Positions 13,420 through 25,521 are shown, numbered from the stretch's first letter. The stretch is DNA of 64,000 bases from Punica granatum (GCF_007655135.1 NC_045132.1:15748001-15812000), one strand, 5' to 3'. Notes: generated from the sequence alone by a model not told the origin. A program made the numbers and translations.

Positions 13420-14734
13420 ATAAAAACAAAGGTTAATTTCATAAAAAATCATGAACTTTCATATTTTTCTCAAATCTAGCATAACTTTTTTTCCCCCCCA
13501 CATCTAGCATCAACATGCCAACGTTAATCCAAATCTAACATCCGTCCCCAAATTCGTGAATTTTTCTGATGTGGCAAGATAACGGCAGTGATGTGCCAAC
13601 AGAATCCGATGTGGCAGTTCCTACCATCTCTCTCTCCTCCACAGCCTACTGACTAGCAGCCATGGCTGCTCTTTCCCCTTTGTATCACTTCCATCACCAT
13701 CTTTCCCATCCCAATCCTTCTTTTCTTCTTCTTCTTCCTTTTCTGCTCCTCTGTTCTTCATGCATCCCCCAAGCCATATCCCATTCTCATTCACATCACC
13801 ATTGCTTCCTACAATATGGACAATGGAGTCGTCGTCCATCTTCCACCTGCCAAAGCTGAGACTCTCCCTGCGCTCGAAAAACAGCTTCACCCCAAACTTC
13901 CATCTCTTGCACACTCCGCTCGCCCTATCAAACCCCCAATTCCAATCAAACATGACAAACCCACCAAGAATCAACATTTTTTTCCAGAACCCCCCACACA
14001 AAGTCAAATCAATTGAAGCAGAGGGAGAGGGAGAGGGGAGGGGGGCCAATTCGGCTGGGGGATCCCCACTGACTGTCGACCCCTCAAAGAAAAACAAAGG
14101 AAGAAAAAAAGGGGTCTGACTTGGCTAGGGGTTCCCCCGCTGGCTGGCGAACCCTCGGGTGAGGTGGCCGAACTCCGGCAACCTCATTTAAGGGATCATT
14201 GCTCTCCTGTCGAGTCGGCCCCACTCGCCTCTCCCTCTGTTTTTTACTGAGGGTCGAGAGTTGGTGGGTTCGGCCACCTAGCCTGATAGGTCAACAGTCG
14301 GCGGGGCCCCTAGCCGGGTCGGGCCACCTCCGCTCTCCCTATGTTTTTTAATCAAAAAACAGAGGGAAAGGGGAGAGGGCCGACTCGGCTTGGGGGCTTC
14401 CCCCCAACCCCTCAACTCTATCACCGATAGCTCTTCCTTCTTCTTCTCTTTTGGGCACAGCTCCACCGGTGTGTGTGCTAAGGGAGAAAAGAGACAAGAA
14501 TATGGGGCCAAATTTAAAAATAAGAAATATAAGGTCTTTTTAAAAGAGTGAGTGGGACCACAAGTCCACGTATCGTCGTTTTATTGGAGCTTAACAATCG
14601 TCAACCACTTGCCACGTTAGAAAAATTAACGGACTAGGGGGCGGATGTCAAATTTGGACTAACATCGGCAAGTTTTGCTTAGGAAAAAAATGTGAAAATT
14701 CATGATTTTTTATTAAAATAACCCATAAAAACAA
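13420..14734. mobile_element. Mutator-like element (MULE), non-autonomous, with 10-bp target duplication
   Basis: A perfect 10-bp direct repeat ATAAAAACAA flanks the element (13420-13429 and 14725-14734). The element itself is 13430-14724 (1295 bp). Its ends are inverted repeats of about 130-150 bp: the left begins aggttaatttcataaaaaat and the right, reversed, gggttattttaataaaaaat, and both continue with tcatgaa-tttca and a shared atccaaat-t-acatccg-type block. Long inverted repeats plus a 9-11 bp duplication define Mutator-like elements. No transposase is present. The GC-rich interior (13620-14510) has frames on both strands that could be captured genic DNA, but I recognise none of it. It also contains a nested inverted pair around an acagaggga motif (about 14232 and 14360). 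Confidence 0.88.
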
Positions 14735-15556
14735 CTAAGCAAACCAAAGACAACTAAACACAACAGTATCCCTAAAAACAAGAGATCGTTTCCAGATACA
14801 CACTCTTATTCTATGGATACCTATAGACAATGACAGCGCCTGATTCGCCACTCAGTCCACACATATATCTCCTTGGTACATGTAAATTGCCCCGTACCAA
14901 ACATAGCCTAGGCTTTATTTATTTATTTAAGTTCTTTGTACTAGTAGGAATTCCTCCACATTTTATCTATAGTTCAAGACAAAGATTGTGAACCTCCACA
15001 AATCACAAGACTTGATTAGCACATACCTAGCAAGGAACATGACTTAGAACTACACAATCAGTAAATACAGCTTCTTCGTTCCATTAAAATTGATTTTGAT
15101 CACATTTTGAGAAAATTAGCATAGACTACAGAGGCAGAAAGCGTATGGGAAGCACACGAACAGGACTGATTTATTGACCGGAAGATCATACTAAATTCTT
15201 CGCGCCTCATGAACATGACTATAGTCTAACTTAAGCTCCATGCTCTAACCCAAGTCGCCTTCCATTGAGAGTATCTACTGATTTTACATCAAAATATACA
15301 TTTGCTTTTTTTTTTTACAAAGGATCATCACATAAAAGCTCATGGATTCTCAGCAACAAGAGGATTCTAACACACTGTTCGCCTGTGGTGTTACTATAAG
15401 CATGCATTTAATTCAATGACTTTCGTGCTTGCAGTAGCATTACACAGACGAACGATTCAATCATAGAATAGCACACGAAGTTACATAAACCGGACAATAT
15501 CTACAAGACACATACATGTGTAGCAAACTATGAGGAAATCTTACTGAAGCAGTGCC
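14735..15556. repeat. USP2 3' flank, duplicated downstream of USP3 and USP4
   Basis: No gene. From about 15160 to 15540 the sequence (tactgattttacatcaaaat, then ggatcatcac, then agaggattctaa) is clearly related to the DNA downstream of USP3 (31080-31340 and 31764-31850) and of USP4 (37860-38230). The duplicated unit that made the array therefore included the 3' flank. Confidence 0.75.
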
Positions 15557-16880
15557 TCAATTTTTGATATTCGGCTTCTTCACGATCATCACCGTGCAAC
15601 GAGCATGATGAGCACAGTAATCACTCACACTGCCCAATACCGCCCTGCAAAATATTTTGCATTTTCAGAGGACATTTACATATGGAGCACGCATTTACAC
15701 TAAGGAATCTAAAACGGGTGTTACTTCTCATATCTGCAATGCATATAATCTAGAACGGCGATCGATGGAGTATCTGGGAAAAGCGGCATTCTAGGACAAT
15801 CCGACATTCTATGGTAAACCGAAAACAAAGATTTACCTTTTTATAGCACCATACCCACGACTACCAACAACAAGGACCGATGCGCGGTGCCTCTCCGTGG
15901 ACTCACAGAGAACAGTCCTCGGATCACCTTCCACAACTTCAACTGTCACATCTTGAATCTGAAAAACAGACAATCTGGTAAGACTCCCGACGAGAAGAGC
16001 ATAGAACCAACCAAAACTGGCTGACAAAGTGCTTATGATGTTTCTGAAGACGGACTGACAGGAGGCTAAAGTATATGGTATAAGTTCAGTGTAAGAGTTC
16101 ATATGTTCATCACCAATGATTTGCTAGACAATCCACAATTTTTTTCATATAAAACCAAGTTATCAGCAATGCCTTTTATTCGTGAGCGACTTCGAAGTGG
16201 GAAGCAGATGGATTGCTTTACAAGAAATTGTTCAAATATTATTTCCAAATCTATAAAGTCCATCTCGTAAGCATCAAACATGCTGTGTCCGGTCCACATT
16301 TCAAATATTATTGCCGATTGCTTCTTTTTTCCCTTGGTTTTATTGTCATTCAAGCAACGGGAAATATTAATAATCACAAGCAAGCGAACATGTCACGAAC
16401 CAGATTACGCAAGCGCGAGAATGAATGGATATCTTACCGATCTACGAGAACAAATACCCTTAGCCTTCTTTGTAACTCTTGCTGACATCACCTTCAAATC
16501 CTTGTCTATATACGTAATCACCTCCGCGGTAGCTGCAGCAGCTCAATCACCAAAACACCCCAATCAAATCACAAAATTCAGTAAGTAACAGCTGCAACAG
16601 AGTCTCATTGAACTCTGCTCCAGTTCGACGCAATCGGAGTGTCAGCAGCTGGAATTAAGCCCTAACCGGGTGGGAAGAAGAGTGAAATGGCATGCGTACC
16701 AGGTCCGTGGAGGCCGGCCTTGGCGGGGTGGGGTTTGGCGTGGACGAGGACGAGCTTGAAGGGTGGGTTGGGGGAGAAAGGGGCGAAGAAGCGATCGATC
16801 GTCCACCTGAGGGCGTACAGGCTATGGTCGCTCTCGTCGATCCCCACCACCATCACCTGCTTCTCCGCGCCGGTCGCCAT
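15557..16880 (-). CDS. Universal stress protein 2
   Basis: Four exons on the minus strand: 16880-16700, 16541-16438, 15958-15837 and 15644-15557, giving 164 codons with GT-AG introns in the same phases as the other copies. The protein starts MATGAEKQVMVVGIDESDHS. Exon 2 carries an Ala-rich helix (AAAATAEVITYIDKDLK). The ATP loop reads VGSRGYGAIKRAVLGSVS and keeps the G-2x-G-9x-G-S pattern, with Arg in place of the His found in the other copies. The C-terminus is KKPNIKN. It is close to USP3: the first 20 residues are identical. No lesion is visible. Confidence 0.93.
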
Positions 16881-16998
16881 AAGAACCCAGCTAGGTTCGA
16901 GGTCAGTCAGTCCTGGAAGTGGAATGACTCTGGCACTATAAGCAGGAGATGGAGGATCTTATTATATTTGGGTGGTTGAAGTTTGGTAGCAAGCGCGA

Positions 16999-17006
16999 GA
17001 AGCTTC
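16999..17006. promoter_or_regulatory. Conserved GAAGCTTC palindrome near the USP2 core promoter
   Basis: The 8-bp palindrome lies 8 bp from the TATA box on the gene side and is conserved at nearly the same spacing in USP3 and USP4. It fits the minimal heat-shock-element pattern nGAAnnTTCn, but its place between TATA and the likely start site is unusual for that role. Confidence 0.4.
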
Positions 17007-17014
17007 GACAGGGG

Positions 17015-17021
17015 ATTTATA
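17015..17021 (-). promoter_or_regulatory. TATA box of USP2
   Basis: TATAAAT on the minus strand, 135 bp upstream of the ATG and conserved in USP3 and USP4. Confidence 0.6.
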
Positions 17022-18559
17022 CAGCAAGGAGAGAAGGAAGAGATGGAAATGATTGGGCCAGGTCAGATCAATCAGGAGGGTGTGTCTGGAAGCTGCGAGG
17101 GAGTAGAGGAAGAGAATTGGGAAGAACACTGACTGGTGAACGAATCAGCAGCTCCGCTCTGTTTCAGGGTGGAAAGGAAAAAACAAACGGCCGTCTGTCT
17201 GTGTGTCTGTGGCCTGTTCTGACGCAGATGATTTGAGTGAGATGGCCATGATTGGATTATGTATTTGTCGGTATCTAAGAAAGTAAAAGCCAGACAAGTG
17301 TCATATGATTTTTCTTTTGAAATTGACGCCATCTGTCTTCCTACGTGCTGGGCTCATATATGTCGTTCATTCATCCAATTGGTACAAAACCTTTTACGAA
17401 TTAATAACACATGGGTGCATAAACTTTTTTTGTTTTTTCCTGTAATAATTCGGTGGAAAACGTTTTAATTTGTTGCAATCAGTTACGCTCTGTCTACTTC
17501 CCATTGGCGGCTTCGAGCATTTTCTGACGAGGTAGAGGACATTATTTTTTTAAAAAAAATTAATTAAAATAAAATACACAGAAAAATTAAAATGAATTAT
17601 GAAAAATCTTTGCCTTTCCTCTATTCCTCTCTCTTTCACCCCCATCCTCGGACGTAGTCCCGCATCTAACTCAGTCAGGGAGTGATTCGCCGACGGGGTC
17701 GCCATCACCTACGATAACCTTTGAGAAGTTCCAAATCTCTCGCCCAGTGGGAACCCTACCCTTTTCCTTTTTTATCATTTAATTTTAATTTTTATTTTGA
17801 TTCAAATTTTAAAAATAATTATTTTATATTGTTTGCACCACGTTAGATGGTGTTTGGTAAGTCAATTGCCACATCAGAAAATACCTGGCACTCTTAGTGG
17901 AGAATTGATAGTTGACTAAATGTACTTGATTGTGGTAAATTAGAAAATTTGTGCCAATTTATTTTATGAAAAAAAATTTATCCTAAATTGTTATATCGCA
18001 AAAAGGTTTTGTACTACTAGAATAGTTACTTTATGGTGATTATAGGATGGAACACTAATTTGTGTTTCATGGTAGGATATTAATTTCAACCATTAGATTC
18101 CATCAATTTTTAATCTCATATGTCTATTATTTACATATTTTGTCATATTATTTCTAGTTCTTTATAGTTTCATTTTACAATTTTTGCCTAGAATACTATA
18201 TCATTGATCTTGAATCTTCCCACTAAATGTCACAAACATTCTGCCAAGTCATCCATCATTGCCATGTCACCCACAACTGCCACGTTCACATGTATCCTAA
18301 CGCGTGTATCAATCACGGTATCGCACATCAATTATGACTGAATCGACCTAATAGTCCGGCTTATTAACTCGATTTACAAAATCAAATTTCATAAAATGAA
18401 ACAAAAAAATTGAAATTAAAAAAAAAGTAAAACGTACAGTCAGGGGGCAGTAATGGCTCACCTGGCGCCTATCACCACCCCCTCAGACCTGGTCACCAAC
18501 GACATTAGAGGTGGCCGACGGCCTAGTCTGGGAGGTGGCGGCCGAGGCCACCATTGCTC
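17022..18559. other. USP2 upstream region and repeat-like DNA
   Basis: The promoter side (to about 17500) gives way to AT-rich DNA. Around 17930-17990 a segment (aattagaaaatttgtgccaa, then atttatcctaaattg) resembles a Mutator-type inverted-repeat end, but I could not find its partner. No gene seen. Confidence 0.3.
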
Positions 18560-18574
18560 GGGTCTCCCCCTCTA

Positions 18575-19610
18575 TCTCTCTGTTCTAGAAGCATATTCAC
18601 GTCACAAGATATTGGCTAATGCCTTTGATGTTCCCACTAAATTGTTTAAGCTAGAGAATATCGAGGATATGTTGTCCTACAAGGTATAATTGAATTGTGT
18701 GGGTTGGAAAAGGTTGATTTTTGCTACAAAGTGCTGAGATTTGTTCGTCCTCATTGAGGTATTGGGCTTGAATCAATACATAGGTGTGGCAGACTTGTTT
18801 GTCGGAAAGAGAGAGGAGATTCTTCGCCCACTTCCTTCCCAGGGAAACAGAGCCTCATCAATAGTGAAACCATTGCTCAGGGGAGAAAACTTTTATTTTG
18901 GCAACCATTTTCTCGACTGATGAGGACCACACAATCTATATTTTAGATCAATTCTGATATACACAGATATGGCGATGCATTCATGTAGCTGAGGTTCTTA
19001 TCTCAGCAGTTAAAGGTTATTAGTGGTCTGACTACGAACTTAGCAACTCATTCTGCTCTCGTGAACTATCATTTTGTAGTTTCTTGTTGTATAGGACAAC
19101 TTTTGGTTGTAAACTTTGCATAGTGGACATCTATTCTCACGTGTAATGTTGTTAAGTCTTGCGGTAGTCAATGCTCTCTACTAGGGTACGTTCAAAGGTT
19201 TTATTCCCGTGCTGTTAGGGTACCTTATGTTGCTCTTTAGAGACATCCTTTGATCTATTCAGCCTATGTTTCCTGCAATAAAAAAATTTGATGAGTTATG
19301 GACATCTCGAGAACTTTTTTCTGCAGAGCACCTTCACTTCAATCAGGCAACCTACATCCCGATGCCATTGTTCATAGTGAACATTCTTTAAAGGCTACCA
19401 TGAGAGCGTACTACTCAGAGTTGCATAGATATCATAACGAGTATGGGACTTATTGCGTTAGTTTAATTGATGGTGCTGCAAAATATTTGTCTAATATTTC
19501 TCAAGCTCTCATTGCAACATGATTGGATCTTTGCTTAAAATGAAGGAAGGATGGCAGAACTCCAAGGACTTTGAAAAGGAATTAAATCGAAAAACAACGA
19601 GGTTCATCCT
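18575..19610 (+). pseudogene. NFRKB-like (nuclear factor related to kappa-B-binding) pseudogene fragment
   Basis: Several pieces in order match the conserved core of plant NFRKB-like proteins, chromatin proteins related to an INO80-complex subunit. The exon ending at 18683 gives VPTKLFKLENIEDMLSYK. From 18784 comes VWQTCLSERERRFFAHFLPR, then GENFYFGNHFLD. Near 19332 comes APSLQSGNLHPDAIVHSEHS and then AYYSELHRYHN. Near 19518 comes MIGSLLKMKEGWQNSKDFEK. Introns separate the pieces, so this was copied as genomic DNA, not from mRNA. Lesions: a one-base loss near 18860 shifts the frame, the codon after FLD is TGA where the family has Trp, and the acceptor before MIGSLL looks like CAA instead of CAG. 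The 5' and 3' parts of the gene are not seen. Family assignment is from remembered motifs. Confidence 0.7.
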
Positions 19611-19942
19611 TTTCCTATTTATTTCTTCTGTAAGCATACACAAGATTAATCCCTAACTTTTAGTAACATATATGCTTGATCTTGTCAGTGAAGCAAACAA
19701 TATCAGGTGTCATTGGCAAAGCCATACATTACATACCTTTATGTCCGCTATATTTTTCCTATCAGATATTAGGAGCCACTGCCGCTTAGTCCTATGAGGA
19801 GTGGTAAGAGGACTGGCTTCTCTGGAAAGTGAAATGACTTGAGTTTGAAGATAATGAAAGGGTAGGTCAAGAATTCACACCACGTGTGTGGGTTGGTATA
19901 ATGCTTTGAGATAGGATCTGTACATACCGATACAAGAGAGCT

Positions 19943-20204
19943 GACTCATCCCATATCCTCATATCATCATGCTCTCCTCATACGCCCCCTGTGATCTCAG
20001 CTACAAAGGCTTTCTACGAGCAGCAGTTAGTTCCCGAAATCACTTGTTTGAGCCTTCGAGCACGATGGCCAAGTGTGACCCAAGGCATGGGAAGTACATG
20101 GCTTGTCGTTTGATGTATCGTGGAGATGTGGTGCCAAAAGATGTGAATGCTGCCATTGCAACTATGAAGATGAAATGCACGATCTAGTTTGTTGATTGGT
20201 GAGT
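19943..20204 (+). pseudogene. Alpha-tubulin pseudogene fragment
   Basis: The translated pieces [32 protein letters not shown] and [19 protein letters not shown], then [15 protein letters not shown], correspond to roughly residues 260-345 of alpha-tubulin. There is one extra C after YAP, a second frameshift before FEPSS, and a TAG in place of Gln before FVDW. The rest of the gene is not present on either side. The fragment sits about 330 bp downstream of the NFRKB-like pieces on the same strand, which suggests a shared capture or rearrangement. Confidence 0.85.
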
Positions 20205-22430
20205 GTTACTAAGACCCATGCATTCATAATTGTTACAATGTGTCCATTTGAAAAAGTTTGATAAACTGCTTAAACTATTCACAGTTTCTCGTTCTTTGTT
20301 ATCGGTTGAATGATTTGTGTACTCTATGTCGTGTTAGGTGCCCAATTGTATTTAAACCGCATTAACTTTCGATTAATTTTGTTTAGAGGAAATCTTGTTG
20401 CCATCTTTTCGATTTTGGATTGATCTCGATCTGGAAGCATTTGAATTTGTGTGAATTTCTCTTCCTTTGCTTGGGTGAAATGGGCTTAGCGGATGGATGA
20501 TGTGCTAAGTCCTGCGATCGCCATAGTTTGATAGGCATTTTGCCCCAAATATTTCAGGACATCATCTACTGAATCTTGAATTCTATTGCATTGTGAATGT
20601 TTTTTGTTGTATCTTGGTCAGTGAGTCGGCGGAAAGCGTAATAAGATATGATAAGGTAGATGCCATTCCCAAAGTTCACATAGAGTTCTTGCCTTGCTCC
20701 GCCAAAGTCTCTGGTTTTCTAGATAAATTGTCAAATTTGGGAAGTTGTTCAGCATAAATAGTGAAGGATATCCTTGATGTGCCTCACTACTTGGATATAT
20801 CGAATGTGGGTAGTTTTGTTGACTTGTAGTTTCCACCTATGTCGTATGAGGTCTAGATCCGGATTATATGCACCTCTCTTTGTCACAACGACATCACGTT
20901 TTGGAAATTGAAGGTTAATCTCTGCCTCTCTATCAATTCTCTAACTCTGACAGGACAAGCGCATAGGTGTGAGGAACACTTTAGGTTGTTGCCGTCGTAG
21001 TTCAGTAGCAGTAGACTAGGAGCGAGCCTGTAGTAGTTACTTCGTTGATGAACCACGGAATAGATGTCCTGTTCACTTGACTGAGATTACTGATGTGTTT
21101 TGTAGGATCCGCCAAGCTACCTTCCAAGAGATTTCGGTCATGAGGCAATCAGCTGAGCCGGATACGTTGTTTGATGCTTAATTGTTGATTTTTCATTGTC
21201 ACTCTATGTCGAGTTTGCTTGATCCCGACTTTCATGTCATATTGTAGTGACTGCACATATTGTAATTCGTCAGAAAGAAATTTGTGTTCAAAACTTCCCT
21301 TCAAGTTATCTCCTTGGATCCCTTAAAATATGAGATAATTAGGTTTTTAGATATCAAAGGAGAGCATTTGTACCATTTTTTGTTTGCCTCAAGCTTTACC
21401 TAGTATACAGTGGTAAAAATTGCCATGTCATGAAGATTGATCAGATTGTGCCTCCAAATAAGGATGCTTTCTTGGTTGTGGAGTCTCAACAGGTGCCGGC
21501 ACCGCAATTGGATATGATTTAACATGATATTAGAAGTTGCAGCATCTTGCCTGCATTTTTGTCCAATACTTTGTCAAATTTGGATATCTTCGGTGAAATT
21601 GTTGAGGGTAGACTTTCCCATGGACTTCTATTATTCTTTCTAATACATATAAGCATGACATATTTAGTTTTCAAGTATGGTCAACATTGATAGATGCATA
21701 TCGATGAGTTTGCTAGTTAGAGTACCTGGCTTCCCGTTTTACCTAATTGCAGTGGTTTGCCTTCAAAGATATTACATTTTATTGCAAATTGATAATGTAT
21801 AGGGGTAGGTGCTGCTTGTAGTACAACAAATGTGGAAATGGGATCAACTTTTGCAATATTTGGACTTAGTTCGATTGGGTCAACAGTATGTTTTCTTTGG
21901 GTTCTATTGTAACACTTGTTTGGTGTGCAAATCGGGATCATGCCATTGAAAAAAAATGACAATCATCATCCTGCGATATCCAAACATAGTCATAATCACC
22001 ACTTAGCATCATCCCAAAAAATTAAACCTATATATCCATGTTAGTTCACGTACTCTCCAAAATTTACACCTCCAAAATCATCTTTTGGAATTGTCATGGT
22101 TCCACAAGGTCAAAAGCAAAGCTTTCATTTTGTGCTTACACATATTTGGAGGGCTAGAAAATGTTGAACTTATCGAACCTTCATCGTTTTCATTTGCTGA
22201 CACGTTTCCCAAGATCACTGCCAAGAGTTCACCTTTCGATGAAAGTCACAGTCGAAATCACACCTCCAACAAGTCCCGAGTGAACGCAAATCACAAAAAC
22301 TGCCTTTTCAACTTGAAATTGAAGGATTCCCAGCCCCAATTGCATAATAGAGGGAGCAATTCTCTCTGCCATAATGCTTCCTTATGATATTCCAACCCTA
22401 ATTGAGGTCAGATTGGGGTTTTTTTTACTC
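20205..22430. other. Decayed genic-looking DNA, unrecognised
   Basis: Base composition is less AT-rich than the surrounding repeats and short frames occur on both strands (20618-20836, 21717-21962, 22085-22387), but none gives a family I recognise. It may continue the block of captured or decayed gene pieces that starts near 18.5 kb. Confidence 0.3.
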
Positions 22431-23857
22431 ATATTTATGCCAATAATGAAATGTTGATCTCGCCCATGGGCTTATGCCTACAATCGAGTGAGAAGGGAGG
22501 GCAAAATGGTGAATTCATCCAGGCGGTGTTTGGACTGAAAGCCACGTAGGCTTCTACTTGCCACACATGCATCGTTATTGTCCACGTTAACGCTTTTAAT
22601 AGACCAAATGACGATTTGGTAGATGGGGTAACAATATAAAACTATGTGAATTTACAGGCCAAATCACGAAAAATTAGTAGAACAAATAATTCTTATAAAC
22701 TTCGTGAATTTTGGGATAATAACCCACGCATATATATAAACTTGACTACAATTAATGAATTAGATTGTATATATACTTTACAATCAATATATCACAACAG
22801 AGAGATATTATAATATACATATATATAATATATATATATACATGTGGAAAGTAATAAATTATGATCCATAATTAAAATTGTTAAATATGATATTAAAAAA
22901 TGTTAATTTTCACCTCCCAACACTAATAAATTAGGAATAAAAGATAAAATCTACTCTCTTTTTTGCTTGTTTGCATTAATGGCCTCATAATAGTATTTTT
23001 ACCATCAATGCCAATGCCAATTCAATGTAAATTTTACCGTCAATGTTGTATAATAAATATATAATAGTAAATGTATTGTAATTCATAAATTAATATGTTA
23101 AATAAAAGTTAATTAATAATACATATTATTATAAATAATAGTAGCAAATATGGAAATGAAGAATGCATTGATTTGAGTCATTATAGTTATTTCCATAGTA
23201 AATAAATATTTATAATCTTAGAAAAATAAAGAAAGTTTATAATTATTAATTGAAATTTTACTGGATGATGTTTTAAAACTATTGCAAATCTTATAAAGCT
23301 CAATTAAGTAAATCTCTCATGGAAATAATTGATTCATACTAGTTAAAGTTATTCAAATTCATGAAATTTAATATATGAGATTTGAGTAAGAATAGCACAA
23401 CAAATAGTGAAATCTTATTTTTTAAAATATAAAAAATTATTCTCAAAGTTTTTTCGATAACTCATTAGAAATCTTAATTAAGAGAATATTGTAGAGTGTA
23501 TCAAAGTAATCAAAATCTCAAGAGGTTACTCATGATAACAAAATCTATCAAAAAAGCAATTGCAATGAAAAAAGTTATAGTTACTAATATTTTATCGGAT
23601 TGAAAAATTGATAATTTTGAAAACATTACACCACTATTTTTCTTTTGCTTCTCCAATATATTTTTAATATATGGATTTGATCAAAATTCTTATAGATATT
23701 TGGTTACAATTAGTAGATATTTATATACTATAGAAAAAAATGAATATCCTTTCGAGAAAATTTTGAAATTTAACTAAAACAATTAATTTTGAATTATGCA
23801 AATAAAAATATATTTGTCATAAAAGTCTCATGCAATGCCGCGGACAAAAATACCTAG
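22431..23857 (+). mobile_element. AT-rich repeat DNA ending in a Helitron-like 3' terminus
   Basis: The stretch is AT-rich and without genes. It ends with ctcatgcaatgccgcgg and then CTAG at 23854-23857, followed by T, as in Helitron 3' ends. Near 22670-22730 a segment (aaacttcgtgaattttggga then taataaccca) also resembles a Mutator-type end. Element limits are not resolved. Confidence 0.35.
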
Positions 23858-23987
23858 TTGTATATTCTACATAGATTCGAAGTGGAGGCTTTTTATTCAC
23901 CGACTCTTCGTATGCCTAATGTTTCCCTAACTTCCACCATCATTATCATCATAGTATAAGCCAAACGTGATAATTGTTGGGGTGTTT

Positions 23988-24007
23988 TATTATTATTATT
24001 ATTATTA
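23988..24007. repeat. (ATT)n microsatellite
   Basis: About seven ATT units. Confidence 0.9.
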
Positions 24008-24183
24008 ATGTTGTTATTATTAAATATATATCTATATATAATTATTATTAAGCTAAACAGGATAATTGCTAGGGGAATTATTATTTATAATTTATGTATT
24101 AATTAAAAATGATTAAAATATAAGAATAAACAAGTACTATAACGAGTTATCAATTGACAATTTTCTTAATAATGACAAGGAGA

Positions 24184-24215
24184 AATCTCGTGCAATGCGC
24201 GGGCTTACGAGCTAG
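24184..24215 (+). mobile_element. Helitron-like 3' terminus
   Basis: ctcgtgcaatgcgcgggctt is followed by acgag, so CTCGT can pair with ACGAG, and then comes CTAG with T after it. This is the hairpin-plus-CTRR arrangement of Helitron 3' ends. The element body lies to the left. Confidence 0.5.
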
Positions 24216-25489
24216 TTTATTATAGGTATTTAATTTTGACCTCTCGATATCGTGTAATTGGGTACTTCAATTTGGGTAACCAAAATGCGCCACATCAGCC
24301 TTTGAGAACTTTCGGAGCATTTGAGCAATTGACCCTTCAATTTTTTGTATTTAGCTTTCAACCCTTCATTTTTATTACATTTATTTTTTATGCCCAAAAG
24401 ATAATAAAAAAGAAAACGTCTTTCTTAAACAAATATTTTAGGGGTCTGCCTGTGACTGTGATTGGCCTCTTTGCTTGCGTTGGTGTTGCCGTCACCATCC
24501 ACCCCTTTGCCTCAAGTGCTAGCAATGTATATAATATTAATTTGCACTCCTCTGCAATCAAATTTTCCAGTCTTATCTCATTAATGCTTTCGTCCCTTTG
24601 GGTCCACTCCCTTAATGAATTCTGCCCTTTCAAGTAACATTAGACAGAAAGACTTAGGTAGTGTTAGGTTGTGTTTAGTATATTAAGTATTTAAAAATTA
24701 AGCACGTAATTAATTAAGAGAAGAAATATATAGGAAGAATGGATGAATAATAAGGATGATAAAAGTTTTGTGAGGGATAAACAACGTCAGTAAATAAAGA
24801 ATAATTTATTTTAATAAGTCAAAATTTTTTACTTATTTCATTAAGTGATTTTTGCTTAATGATTAAAGGCTTGTTTGGTTTCCCAATATAATTTTAAAAT
24901 CACAATTTTAATCTAATTCTATTCACAACAAAACAAAATAACTCATACAAAATCAAAGAGTGGGCCTCATTTATACCATTTTTTTTCACAATGAAACAAA
25001 AAATCCATACAAAGTCAAAGGGTGGGCTCCATTTATACCACTCTTTTTCAAAATCAAAATATGATTTTAAAATCCTACTTTAAAACCAAATGCAGCATAA
25101 ATAATTTATATCTTTATCGCTCTACTTTTCCTCTTTCTTGCATTCATTTTATCTTATAATTAACTTACCTAACTTTTATGTACTTAATTAAGTTGAAACA
25201 AATGAATCGTTAGTTAAATATATATTAATTAAAAAATAAAAATAGAAATTTAAAGGAATGCACATAAGCAAATTAATATATGAAATAATTTCGGATTAAG
25301 TCCATCTCAGTATTAACTATCTTATTAAGATAGAGGTAATTAACTAATTTTTTTTATCTTCATCTATATAATGATTAAACCAAAATACTCTCATTATGAA
25401 AACTCTCATATAATCTTATCAAACTCTCTAATCTTGCAGAAATTTTCTTTCAAGTTTTCATGATATTCTTTATCGTTTTTCTTTCAAAA
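24216..25489. other. AT-rich DNA with a MITE, no gene
   Basis: Probably the body of the Helitron-like element that ends at 25521, interrupted by a MITE. The open frame at 24236-24637 has no recognisable similarity. Confidence 0.3.
24867..25097. mobile_element. MITE copy 1 (Tourist/Harbinger-like)
   Basis: The ends are imperfect inverted repeats (ggcttgtttggtttc and, reversed, gctgcatttggtttt). Between them lie two related internal blocks, each containing catacaaa-tcaaag and a gg-tc-atttatacca-like stretch. A TAA direct repeat at the borders fits PIF/Harbinger. A second copy lies at 34145-34375 with the same internal order. Confidence 0.6.
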
Positions 25490-25492
25490 ACG

Positions 25493-25521
25493 CCTGTGCA
25501 ATGCGCAGAATTACGTACTAG
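25493..25521 (+). mobile_element. Helitron-like 3' terminus
   Basis: ctgtgcaatgcgcag forms a small hairpin, followed 8 bp later by CTAG and T. Same family pattern as at 24215. Confidence 0.5.

Noticed and set aside
13621..14119. Overlapping frames on both strands inside the MULE
   Set aside because: They lie within a non-autonomous transposon, are low in complexity and have no recognisable domain; kept only as possible captured DNA.
18575..20204. NFRKB-like plus tubulin fusion gene
   Set aside because: Frameshifts, stop codons and a lost acceptor in the separate pieces rule out a working product.
24236..24637. 133-codon plus-strand frame
   Set aside because: Lies in repeat-derived DNA between Helitron-like ends; no family resemblance and biased composition.
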